Source: Plantago ovata
Taxonomy: Eukaryota > Streptophyta > Magnoliopsida > Lamiales > Plantaginaceae
Direction of reading: 5' to 3'
NCBI GenBank assembly: GCA_028274465.1
Contig: CM051455.1
Coordinates: forward strand, 74,882,489-74,946,488
DNA: 64,000 nucleotides
The first letter of the stretch is position 1. Each line of letters opens with the position of its first letter. The position numbers and the translations under genes are program-made. Below are positions 45,502 to 55,542 of this stretch, in pieces. The notes beneath the pieces were generated by a model. The model was not told the origin of the DNA. It did no database searches and saw only the letters and a list, made by a program, of their open reading frames with translations.

Positions 45502-45755
45502 GTGCATATCAATTAAGAATGTAATCCTGGATGGTATAGATAGCAATTGACCTGTGAGGCTTATATAGTGGAACACAAGTGTTGGTGATACATAGTCATT
45601 AAGCACGTAAGTGTTGATGATACAGATCAAATGACTTGTGGGACTCATATAAATTGTGGAACTTAAGTATTTCATCTATCCAGGGCACTGATAGGGCGTG
45701 CAACGCAGTTTTCTACATTTTTTGCCTCGATTTACCCCTACTACACTGGTATGTC
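45502..45755. repeat. Direct repeat, copy 1
   Basis: From GTGCATATCAATTAAGAA through ATCCTGGATGGTATAGA, CATCTATCCAGGGCACTGAT and CTCGATTTACCCCTACTACAC. Almost identical to copy 2 at about 47053-47335 except for a 28-bp extra piece near its start there. No terminal inverted repeats or coding capacity noticed. Confidence 0.9.
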
Positions 45756-45975
45756 CAAGTGTTCTTTTAGTAGCTCATCAAACAGATTATTGCATTCTAT
45801 ATAAATTAGTTATAATAGTAATAAACTGATATCGGTTCGACTTGGATCATCAATCGACTTTAGTAAGATTAAAATGGGCTTAGACCCATCTGCATTATTT
45901 CTCCCTTTTGTAATTTTAAATAAACTATTCATATAAATTACTGTATTTTATGATCATGCCACAATAAAGTACTAA

Positions 45976-46158
45976 GTGATATTCTAGAATTTTTTTTTTA
46001 ATAATCGAACCATTACAATTTAACAAGTAGCATTACAAAGCTAGTAATAAATTATAAATAATCCCGCACTTGACGAGAATTGAACTTATGACCTCTAGTG
46101 TCATGACACCTCAGTCTAACCAATTGAGCTAGACCTCATTGGTGATATTCTAGAATTT
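45976..46158 (-). mobile_element. tRNA-derived SINE with 17-bp target duplication
   Basis: GTGATATTCTAGAATTT occurs at 45976-45992 and 46142-46158. Between them, read on the minus strand, the sequence starts with a tRNA-like head: A box TCTAGCTCAATTGG (46120-46133) and B box GTTCAATTCTCG (46074-46085) about 35 bp apart, then a non-tRNA body, ending in a short A-run next to the duplication (45993-45999). About 149 bp. This is the structure of a SINE. Confidence 0.88.
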
Positions 46159-46845
46159 GATATATACTGGCAAGTCTAAAATTTATAATCTTTTTAATTT
46201 GGATATGTAAAACGTTTAATAATTTTGTTGTTACAATTTCGTATTATTATTATTATTATGAAGTCAAGCTTCGTGTAAAATTTACGAAAAAAAAACAAAC
46301 TCGCATTGTAGTTGTAATATCGAAAAAATAGGGATATTTTACAAAGAAGTTGAGTTTTAGTAGTGGCCACATTAATATGGTAAAAACGTGTTGCTAGACC
46401 TAATGTACTGAATACTGATTGTGCTCTATTACTACCAACATTCATATGTTAAGTAGTTCTATTCATAACAGGGCTACTATAATCATTAGAATACCGCTAC
46501 ATTTACAAGTTTACAACGACGAAAAAAAAAAATTTCCAAGAAATCGGCAACTATATATGGGGTGCGAGAAATCTGGTCAGTATATCAATCATTGAACAAT
46601 TCACAAAAACATAAATAAATAAATAAATAAATAAAAATATCCATCGTTGAACAACTTTCCAATGAATTAAGTGACAATGTCATTAATTACCTTTGCTTTT
46701 ATTTTTTGTTAAAATTAACTCAAATTATATTACTTGATAATTTTATTATAACTATTATTATTATCAATTTATTATCATTAATTTCTAACATTATTATTAT
46801 TACTGTTACTATTAATAATAATATTATTATTGTTACTTATTACTT
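46159..46845. other. Unassigned AT-rich region
   Basis: No gene recognised. Contains (AAAT)n at 46610-46636 and ATT-rich tracts at 46745-46835. Confidence 0.45.
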
Positions 46846-46847
46846 TA

Positions 46848-46894
46848 GGATTTAGGGTTTAGGGTTTAGGGTTTAGGGTTAGGGTATAGGGTTT
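46848..46894. repeat. Interstitial telomere-type repeat (TTTAGGG)n
   Basis: About six tandem units: TTTAGGA, then TTTAGGG units, then degenerate TTAGGG, TATAGGG and TTTGGG. Arabidopsis-type plant telomere sequence inside a chromosome arm, embedded in ATT-rich DNA. Confidence 0.95.
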
Positions 46895-47052
46895 GGGTAA
46901 ATAATGTTGGTTCAATATATAACATTGCACTTGACTGAGCAACATCAGCGTAGACACATATTGTTGTCCATCAGTCGTAATAATGATACAAAGAAATTTA
47001 TAATGTAAGTGTTCATGCTACTGGGACACTAATAACGTAAGTCTTGTCGATG

Positions 47053-47335
47053 CATATCAATTAAGAACGTAAGTATTCTTTATAATAACATAACAATACA
47101 AGAAGGCAATCCTGGATGGTATAGAGAGCTATTGACCTGTGAGGCTTATATTGTGGAACACAGGTGTTGGTGATACATAGTAATTAAGCACGTAAGTGTT
47201 GATGATACAGATCAAATGACTTGTGAGACTCATATAAATTGTGGAACTTAAGTATTTCATCTATCCAGGGCACTGATAGGGCGTGCAACGCAATTTTCCA
47301 CGTTTTTTGCCTCGATTTACCCCTACTACACTTGT
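47053..47335. repeat. Direct repeat, copy 2
   Basis: Second copy of the sequence at 45502-45755, about 95 percent identical by eye over some 240 bp, in the same orientation, with the SINE and the telomere-type tract between the copies. Confidence 0.9.
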
Positions 47336-47441
47336 ATAAACCATTTTAATCTATAAAACCATTTCACCATTACACCTGTATAATCGCATAGCTTGTGAGA
47401 TGTTTTTAAATGGTCATTTTAATTTATTTTTATATTTCTGA

Positions 47442-47492
<51 letters not shown>

Positions 47493-47523
47493 TTTTATTT
47501 TTATTTTATTTATTATTATTATA
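47442..47523. repeat. (ATT)n microsatellite, 3' side of the retroelement
   Basis: About 17 ATT units followed by a degenerate T/A-rich tract, starting 11 bp after the retroelement stop codon in transcript sense. Confidence 0.95.
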
Positions 47524-47533
47524 CTTTTATTAA

Positions 47534-48667
47534 TCACGCGAAATTGGAAGGAAGTCGAGAGACAAGGTGTGCTCCCACTCCTTTCTGGATACAAAAGCTA
47601 AGTCTAGAAAAAAGAAAAACACCACTCCTAACATCATTAGAGTGACTAACAGATAAGCGCTTGAGGCGCGAAAGTGTGACCAAGGCCTCCTCGTCGAGTT
47701 CTCCAAAAGAAGAGAAGGCAAAAGGGATGAACGAGTAGCCGTTCTCAGCACACTTCGAAGAATACTTCCTCTTCTTCTTCTGAACAGCAGTGTGCAAAGC
47801 AGCGCCAGGGACCCAAGGATCCAAACCCCCACCAGCAAAAGGAGAGACACCCGTGACATCCAAACAAGCGTCTTTGCCTTGAGACCAATTGTACAACAAC
47901 AGATCCGCTGGACGGAGGTCCCGCCCATCATCGGATAGGAACCCCAAAGGGACCTCTTTCCGCACCGCAACACCAACCTTAGAGAAGATATCAACCAAAG
48001 TATCGCGCACAAGATTATGCTGGAACTTTACTCCCACCTCGCTAGAACAGTGGACAGCGTGGTCACCCCACTGGTCCATCTGGCGCACATGAAAACCCGG
48101 GCATAGGGAGCCATCCAAGAACAAAGGGACCGTCAGGCGATAACATAACACAGCCCGAAACTGACGTGGGTTCATATGCTGCCCCAACCCGTCAATGGGA
48201 ATGGTGAAAAGGTAATCCTGCGCATGAGGGGCACGCAAACAGCTAAGAAGCGCCTCTTGTCGACTACACAAACCAAAACGTGACGTCAGACGTGCATCAA
48301 TGACACCAAAATAGCTCTTTGCCAAAGATTTCATGAATTGGGGGGGGGGCAGGAGAGCTAGTGGTACCAGAGAGAGGATCGACACCACAAAAGGCCGAGA
48401 AAGCATCCAGAGCAGACTGAAAGGTAGGGCCAAGCGAGTCAATCCCAGAACTCGCAAGAATCCGATCCTGCAAAGAGCTAGACTGCAAGCGGGAGGCGAG
48501 GAAGGCATACCGACTGACATCCTCAGCACGCAAAACCCCAAGGCCGCCAAGTCTGATGGGTAGAGTGGCAAGCCGCCACTGCTAATCTCCAAAGCCGGGT
48601 CCTGAGCCTGTAACAATCGACTCCAAGGAAGTACGCAATGCCTGATCAAATTGAACCTGAGCACCAC
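47534..48667 (-). pseudogene. Retroelement C-terminal part: linker, GDHAVHC motif and PD-(D/E)XK-like nuclease
   Basis: The minus-strand frame reads DYLFTIPIDGLGQHMNPRQF, CPGFHVRQMDQWGDHAVHC (a Cys/His motif), VKFQHNLVRDTLVDIFSKVG, then RPADLLLYNWSQGKDACLDV (about 47855-47918), which has the R-P-x-D ... D-V layout of restriction-like endonucleases of R2-type elements. The end is FIPFAFSSFGELDEEALVTL and GVGAHLVSRLPSNFA, then the stop at 47534. The first ~130 residues of the open frame are out of register with the family, whose equivalent (RYAFLASRLQSSSLQDRILA) is in another frame at 48297-48533, so a frameshift lies near 48330 at a run of G. Confidence 0.75.
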
Positions 48668-49835
48668 CTAGAGACACAGGAGGGCAGGTCCTCAAAGTAA
48701 AAAACAACTTCGCAACCCCTGCACAATTGCGAAGGAGGAGAAGCTCACACTGGGGATCATCAAGCCTGCGGATAGCCTCCAAGAGACAGACGGTCTTGGA
48801 AACCCGACGCGCAACTAGATCACTACAGAACCCAGAATCCCCACTAACAGAGCCCCCCAGAAGCTTGACACCTCGAAGCGGACGAGAGATAGAAGCAGGG
48901 AAAAGACCACCCACCCTCTCACGAGGGTCCTCAACCGGCCAGAAAAGCTCTATCTTATCCACAATAAGGTGCAAACCCCGAGCTGGCCCATCGATACGGA
49001 TGATATCTAACGCTTGGCGACCATAAGAGAATCATCAATAATAGTGCCGTCATCAAGATACCACGCTTGAAGAGAGAGCTCACACGCCTGGTGAATAGCA
49101 AGAACTAGTGGATGCAGAACCAGAGAAAACAATAAAGGACCCAAAGGATCCCCTTGTTGAACCCCTTGAGAAGACCAGAGAACTGAATCACCATAGTAGA
49201 GCCGAGCGGGTCGAGAATAACAGAACTCCACCCATGGAGAAATGGTCGGACACCTCGACCGAGTCTCCTGAAGAATGGGACTCCTGTCAACAAGGTTAAA
49301 GGCATTCCTGAAATCCACCAAAAGCATAGAGAGTCCAACCTCGTCCACTCTAGCCTCCACAAACCTACTGATAGAATGAAGTACTACCTCACAATCACCT
49401 GGCACCCCAACACCAAACTGAAAGTCGTGCAAGTAGGAAGTCACCGAATTCCCAACAGAGGAAGAGGCAACCTTAGAGACAAGCCTCCTCCACACAGTAC
49501 CAATGGCAATGGGCCGAATACCTCCACCTGGCTTAACTAGCGGAGTCAAAGGAGCACTGGCTATAAACTCCCCAAGCAGACTAGGGAACTTACACGAAAG
49601 AAAAAGATTGACAACCCCAGTGATAGAAGCTATCAGATCATCATAAACAGCAGAAGTAGCACCCCAAAACATCCAAAAAGTGTTGGGCGCGGAGACCTTC
49701 TCGACCACAGGAAGTGACTTTGGGGAAGCTCCGGATCCAATTCAACACCAGATCCTTGTGAACCAGCAACGCGTCCACCGCAAGCGGGGAAGAAGGCACA
49801 ACCGGAGGAGATGCAAAGGGGTGCTTGGACTCCAA
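48540..49835 (-). pseudogene. Retroelement reverse transcriptase (YLDD), frameshifted
   Basis: RT motifs in order on the minus strand: WIRSFPKVTSCGREGLRAQH, ASAPLTPLVKPGGGIRPIAI, FQFGVGVPGDCEVVLHSISR, SMLLVDFRNAFNLVDRSP (catalytic Asp in the LVDF motif), SSQGVQQGDPLGPLLFSLVL, and AWYLDDGTIID (YxDD, 49042-49062), then KIELFWP, GVKLLGGSVS and PQCELLLLRNCAGVAKLFF of the thumb region and GPGFGDWQWRLATLPIRLGG. Frame breaks occur near 49680 and near 49000. All catalytic residues are legible. The coding base composition is much more GC-rich than the surroundings. Confidence 0.85.
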
Positions 49836-50487
49836 CTCAGCTCGAGTGTCAAGGGAATCAGGGGCAACACCAGAGGAAGTGAGGACCTTAATAGCAACAG
49901 AAAAATGTCCGTCGCCTAACTTCCGCTTTCACTGGGAGATGTTAGCCTCCTCTGAGTCCTTAGGCTTCTAAAACCTACGCCTAGGGGAGGAAGACTCAAC
50001 TAAGAGGTCTCTAACCAGCCCTAGCCTCTCCCCAGGGTCTTTCCATCAGCAATGGCACTAGAGATGCCAACAAACTGACACCTCTCCCTCTCGCCAGACC
50101 GGCGCTGAGCTCTACTGGACGGCACAAAGACAGCCAGAGTGCAGGACGACAAGATAAGAAGCTCCACCCACGCACCCAAATCTCCAGGGCAAGCCAGGAC
50201 CTTGTCAAGTGCACTGAGAAAGATTCTGGCAAAACCAAGCCTCAACTTAGGAGGAATGCACTTGACAGTACGCGTTTGCTTCGAGAAAAAGCGGTCAAGG
50301 AGGCCAACATCAAAGCAAAGAGAGCCCACCTCCCCATCAATCGCCGGAGATGACACATAAGAACCCGAAACAGAAACCACATGCCCCGCACCAGAAGAGA
50401 CTTCGGTTCTCGAAGGGGAAGGAAAACCAAGGATAGCGACATCCTCGAGGCCAGGCGCGCAAACCACAGTGCCATCAACGTGCCGAC
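49836..50487 (-). pseudogene. Retroelement N-terminal region
   Basis: From CRHVDGTVVCAPGLEDVAIL at the microsatellite border through LRLGFARIFLSALDKVLACP, LGAWVELLILSSCTLAVFVP and GHFSVAIKVLTSSGVAPDSL. This is a conserved leader of the same protein family in plants, with no recognised fold. No AP-type endonuclease is present. In-frame stops lie near 49942 and 49971. The upstream run of Asn codons is translation of the (AAT)n tract and not part of the protein family. Confidence 0.65.
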
Positions 50488-50488
50488 A

Positions 50489-50489
50489 G

Positions 50490-50536
<47 letters not shown>

Positions 50537-50541
50537 GTTAC

Positions 50542-50577
<36 letters not shown>
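50489..50577. repeat. (ATT)n microsatellite, 5' side of the retroelement
   Basis: About 28 ATT units with one ATTGTTACT interruption, then a T-rich tract to 50611 and two copies of TTCTGAATTATT. Confidence 0.95.
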
Positions 50578-50889
50578 GTTTTTTTTTTCTTTTTTTCTTT
50601 TTTTTTTTTTGGTTCTGAATTATTATTTCTGAATTATTATGAAAGTGCAATACCTTATATTTTGACTTATTTGAATTTGGGAAGCTAAATTATTATTGTT
50701 TGAGTTTTAATTTGAGAATTTTCAGTGTTAGGACCAAAATTTAAATTTTATAAAGTACTGTGGGGGTAGTGTGGGATAATTTTGAACATCTAAGGACTTT
50801 TTACAATTTTATTTTGTGTAATTTTGAATATTATAAAATATTGAGACAAATTGATATTGAATTAAAGTTATGGGACCAAAAAATGCATA

Positions 50890-52003
50890 CTCCCTCCGTC
50901 CCAGAGCAGTTGCACCGTTTGGTTTTCAGCACAGAAAATAAGGAAGTCATTTAAATATTGCATTTTAATGCTACTGGGTTTGACTGGGACTTTATTAGGA
51001 GTACTTAGCTGATGGGGTTAAAATTTAACCTTTCCCTCCAACAAGTACACTTTGGCTCCACCATTCATTGAACTTCGAATTATTCCCTGACTGAAACTGG
51101 AATTACAGTACAGAAAATACCTGTTCATCCGAAATTTTAAAAAAATAGTACAATTACACAGATCAGATCATTTCTTGCAAAACTAATTCACAACTTCCCT
51201 CCATAACAATTTTTCATCACATTTAACAAGATAAAAGTCCCTCCATAACAATTTTTCAACACATTTAACAAGATAAAAGTCCCTCCAAATCTAATTTTCA
51301 GATTCCCTCCAGAATTTACAAATGCAGCTGCTATGAATACATGTCTGCAAACTCATTTACTACACCTCAACAACCAAGCAGTCAACCCTAAAACATATTC
51401 AATGCACATTGAACTTTCAACTTCTACCAAAAATCAAGTAGCCCAATTCCTTCTTGAGAGATGCAAAAATGTCGAGTAGCCCAATATCGGAGCAGATCTG
51501 CAAGATCTGCAATATCGGCGGCATGAAGACCGATGGCATGAACACCGGAGACATGGAAACCGGCGCCGATATAGACTGGTGTGAGATCGAAGGTCGAATG
51601 TCGAATGTTGAGCAGGTGCCAATTCGATGTGGGTGGAAGGTCGGGAATTGTGACGGTCAAGATCGGAGAAGATGAATGTGACCGCCGGAGATGATGAACA
51701 TAACCGCCGGAGAAGATAAATTTGATCGGAGCAGAAAAGTTGAAGAAGATGAAGAGGGTCTTTGATAATGTCACAGAGAGAGAAGACATGTTTTGTTATT
51801 GGAGTAGATGAATTTGGTTAGAATTAATTACGTTAGGTGTAAGTATTAATTGCTAATGGCAACAGATCTGTGCTTAAAGAGGTAAATTAGATGAATATAA
51901 AATTATTATAAACATTCCAAAAATGGCAAAAAAAGCAAATGGTGCAACTCTAACGGGACGCCCAAAATGGTAAAATGGTGCAACTGCTCTGGGACAGAGG
52001 GAG
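50890..52003. mobile_element. Mariner/Stowaway-like non-autonomous element, 1114 bp
   Basis: The ends are CTCCCTCCGTCCCAGAGCAG and, on the complement of the right end, CTCCCTCTGTCCCAGAGCAG; similarity continues about 15 bp further (TTGCACCxTTT). TA flanks both sides (50888-50889 and 52004-52005). CTCCCTCCGTCCC termini with TA duplication are typical of plant Tc1/mariner elements. The interior has no DDD transposase; it carries a 48-bp tandem duplication at about 51194-51290 (TCCCTCCATAACAATTTTTC). Confidence 0.88.
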
Positions 52004-52129
52004 TATACGCTTTTGTATAATCTGATGTATTTCGCTTATAAAGGACCCAAAGTGAACAAATAAACACATTTGGGACCAAATCCATGAGGGACCACTAAAT
52101 AAGGGACCAAAACTGCAATTCTCTCCACT

Positions 52130-52358
52130 CTTCCTCTATACGCATCACACTGTACACTAAAAGTGAAAGAATTGGAAGAAAGAAAGCGGCCGATAGGTCT
52201 TCTTCTTCTTCATTCTTCATTCTCTTCCTTACCTATATACCCGTTTTTAACGAACAAGCAAAGAACAATGGCTGAAAATGGAGCATTTCTAAACAATGGC
52301 GTAGGTGCAGGGGCCGATGTGATGGGAGGAGGGCCGGTTGATGCTCGCCTTATTCGGG
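52130..52358 (+). CDS. Orphan first exon of an unrecognised gene
   Basis: A CT-rich leader (TCTTCTTCTTCTTCATTCTTC near 52198-52225) precedes the ATG at 52268. The short frame MAENGAFLNNGVGAGADVMG continues with a Gly-rich stretch and PVDARLIRG to an excellent donor, CGGG|GTAAGG (intron from 52359). Without splicing the frame stops at 52409-52411. It looks like a real 5' exon with its leader; a Tat Gypsy element starts 170 bp further on (52528), inside the presumed intron, and no continuation is found in the window. The protein is not recognised. Confidence 0.5.
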
Positions 52359-52527
52359 GTAAGGAAGAATTGAAGTGTGTTCTTGATATGAATTCTTCAT
52401 ATATAAATTAGTTCATCTTCACCTTATACATGCAATTGTTAGTTTCACCATGTTAATCAGTCTGGAGATTTATTTATAATAACTTCTACGGGACGAATCA
52501 TATGAATTTGTTGATTTCACATGTTGG

Positions 52528-55460
52528 TGTTGAAATATGTCCAGTCCGCATGTACGAACTGGAGCGGTCTAAGAGCGCGACAAAGCATTATGGGCCGTCC
52601 CTCAAGGGGCGCGACCACACCCAAGTATGTCACTAAGGTGTGATTCGACCAACATAGGGTCCGACCATCACTAAGAGGCCAACCCTCAAGATAAGCTCAT
52701 TACAAGGACAAGGCAGCTATTGAGCTCGAGGAGCATCTCTACGGCTCGAGGAGGACCTTACGTCGAGGTAACACCCTCTGAGAGAAACTAGGCAGAGCAC
52801 TACTCGGACCACATACGTAAGAGGAAGGCACGAGGACCAAGGGCGACCACCCATGGTCGCTCCTTGTGGGGCCCCATCTTCCAGATTACTTCGTGGGACC
52901 CGAAAAGTCCATATTGCCCTCTCAACCCTAGCCAAGATGTTTGGGCCAAAGCCCATGGACCTCCTTAATGGGCTTGGGCCTAAGGAGGCTTCAATCTCGT
53001 CCGGACACTTGTCACGATCCTACAAGGAGTGACATTAAAATACTACGAGTATATAAGGAGCTCATTCATTACCCATCACGTAAGCATTAATGTAAGAAAA
53101 TAGGGTCAGAGTTACCCCTAGGGTACGCAGCGGAATTTCAAAAATTTTCTTAACATGCAGGTTAATTGATTATGTATATAGCATATATATTAAACACGTC
53201 AATTAGAAGACTTACAATACTCCAAAAGCAAGCACATGTACCAAGTCTTCGTAATAGTCCGGTGTATCTTCTCCTTCGTCGAAGTCGAAGATATCTGCAA
53301 TACTTTGATTATCTGCAAGACAATGAAAGTTAGTTTCCAGCTCCTTGAACCTCAACCTTGGTATCCACGGATGAACAACTTATCGGAAAGAATGCTAGGA
53401 TATTCTTTGTGTGGCCAAGAAGATGGGGCGGCGGTTTTCCTCAGGTGAGGGGTGGCGCGCGCGTGGCTTTATGTGAGGTAGGGGAGAGCTTTTATTTTCT
53501 CTAAGAAAACTGGTAGAAAGAATGATCTTGAATCAACTGTGTTCAACCATGTAAAAGCTCTCTAATAGTCTACTATATATAGTAGTCAATAGAAGCCTAA
53601 TGAATAATCAATTAGACTTCATAAAGGAATAAGAATCTGATTCTTATCGCAGTAGGAAACCAACTCAAGTCTAGATTCATTCCCAATCACGTTAGAACTC
53701 AATCAGGAAAATCTAACTTATCCCTTGACTTCTAATAGAGGAAGGAGTCGAACTCCTTCCCCTACACCATCTGCGCGCGCGCGCTTCCCAAGGGTAATAG
53801 GTGTGTCCCGATTTTGGGACCCACTTATAGTTCTAAGGCAATTCAAACTCCAAACAGATTTTGCCCATGTGCATATATTAATTCCAAATTAACATATCCT
53901 TTCAAATCAAACCTCTATTATATTTCTAAAATATAATCTTTAATTGTATTTACATAAAATACAATTAATCAGCCAATTCAATTAATAATTCCAAATCATT
54001 AATTGAGCCACAAATTATTATAATTAATTCCAAATCAATTATAATCCATCAATCACAATTAATTCCAAATTAATTGCGATTCCATCTTCAAGGATATTCG
54101 GATAAGCTCAATCACCACATAGTGTGACCCATAGGGCCTCATTGTATTAAGCAAGTCCTAAACTAGGCAAAATAGAATTCCGAGACGGTTCCATTTGCAA
54201 TATTAATACATGAGGACGTTTGACAGGTTTCTCAAAGCAAACCCTTTCCTCGGGAAGTCTGTTGCGCTCAACGCGGCCATGGTAACGTCCCTTCATCTGA
54301 CTAACTCAAATGCAACTAGGATCGATGAAGTGTCTATCCCAATAATACATCCACGGGCGTCTTCAGTGAGTTGCATGGTGAATCCAATATCTATTATGAC
54401 TATCATAATAATATTGATACGCTGGCCAGCGATTTTACCAATCACAACTATGAACGACTATGAGCAGTACTCTCCTGTGCTACACATGAGAGATGAATCC
54501 TCCACAGAATCACTTATCATCCCCATTTGTATGTAGCCATAATCCTGGATCGTGTCTTGGGTCAACTGCTTATTCAGAGCTGACATCGACGGGTCCACCA
54601 AGGATATGGGGAAACAAATGTGATGATAAAGTCCTGTAAGTCCAAAGGACGACTGACATCACTTCGACAACTTACCGGTTCCCATAGACACTTCGGTGTA
54701 GAGTATACATCGATGGGAGTGTCCGGTGGGTACTTCCATTGTTCGGTAATCACCCTTCGAACAACTATGCGTAGTTATGGGAACGTTTCTTGATTGTCCA
54801 ACAATCCATTCCGTAGCCGTGGGATCGGCTCACAATTTCTCCAACAAGTATAACCTCCACGCATACTAGTCTCCGTTGGTTCATTCAGACCCCCACATCC
54901 GAGATGAACCTCGACTAGGGAGAGTTTGGGATAGATGATAACTCACATAGCTCCCACTATCTGTGTGATCGGTCATCTATCCGAGGGGACAAGTTTAATA
55001 TCAATACCGACAGGAATAGAGATATGACATGCTGCATGCCTGGTGTAATATAAATATGAAAGCGATACTCAATAGTCAAACAACAAACATATATTATATT
55101 ACGTTGACCTGTGTAATAGTACATATATGCCCTTTATAAGGGCTTCATGCCCTTAATAAAGACTGTCTCTAGGACATATACACTATCAATTAACACCTCT
55201 CACCTACCACTCACCCACCACATTTACTACTCGTACTTGGGAAGCCTCACAACTCCCTACGCGTAAAGTCGTCACTCCGGTCTGATATCTTACAGACCGG
55301 GCAAGAGACACTAATCCCCCTCCAGTATATTTCAGGTACGAGGAAGCTACAAGAAGGTTTCCTATCATTTCAAGAGGAACACTACATGAAGAAGACATAG
55401 AATAGCTTATTGTGACGATCTACTGCGAACTTAGAAAGAAGTACGAATTACCCTTCAACA
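52528..55460 (+). mobile_element. 5' LTR of the Tat-lineage Gypsy element, split by a copia solo LTR
   Basis: LTR pieces 52528-53090 and 55194-55460 (about 830 bp together). It starts TGTTGAAATATG and ends ACCCTTCAACA, then comes the primer site TTTGGCGCCGTCTGTGAG (55461-55478). The left flank GTTGG (52523-52527) would be half of the target duplication. The copia solo LTR with its duplication occupies 53091-55193. Confidence 0.9.
53091..55188. mobile_element. Copia solo LTR, 2098 bp, nested in the Tat LTR
   Basis: Starts TGTAAGAAAATAGGGTCAG and ends CATATACACTATCA. The target duplication is ATTAA (53086-53090 and 55189-55193). It is the same family as the copia LTR at 43020-45085, which shows that the 2.1-kb unit is an LTR and not a complete element. 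Confidence 0.93.
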
Positions 55461-55542
55461 TTTGGCGCCGTCTGTGAGAAACGACACTAAAGGTCATTCC
55501 TAGCCCTGCTGGTCGAGCCATATACCCTCCCCGTGACCCCTC

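Larger units (their letters stand above)
47434..50640 (-). mobile_element. Non-LTR retroelement with C-terminal restriction-like endonuclease, bounded by (AAT)n
   Basis: A 3-kb coding relic on the minus strand (50487-47534) with (AAT)n tracts on both sides (plus strand: ATT at 47442-47492 and 50489-50577). Outside these, ATTTCTGAATTATTAT occurs at 47434-47449 and 50625-50640 and looks like a 16-bp target duplication. The 5' side also has an A-rich tract (50578-50611, T-rich on plus). RT before a C-terminal endonuclease-like domain and no N-terminal AP endonuclease are features of RLE-type elements such as R2 and R4/Dong. Confidence 0.7.

Noticed and set aside
46848..46894. A true chromosome end
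   Set aside because: Only about six units, and both sides continue into ordinary sequence, so it is interstitial.
50500..50640. Asn-rich protein start of the retroelement ORF
   Set aside because: The Asn run is translation of the (AAT)n tract; family similarity begins after it.
53091..55188. A complete small retroelement
   Set aside because: The whole unit matches the copia LTR at 43020-45085, which abuts a primer site, so it is one LTR and not an element with its own LTRs.
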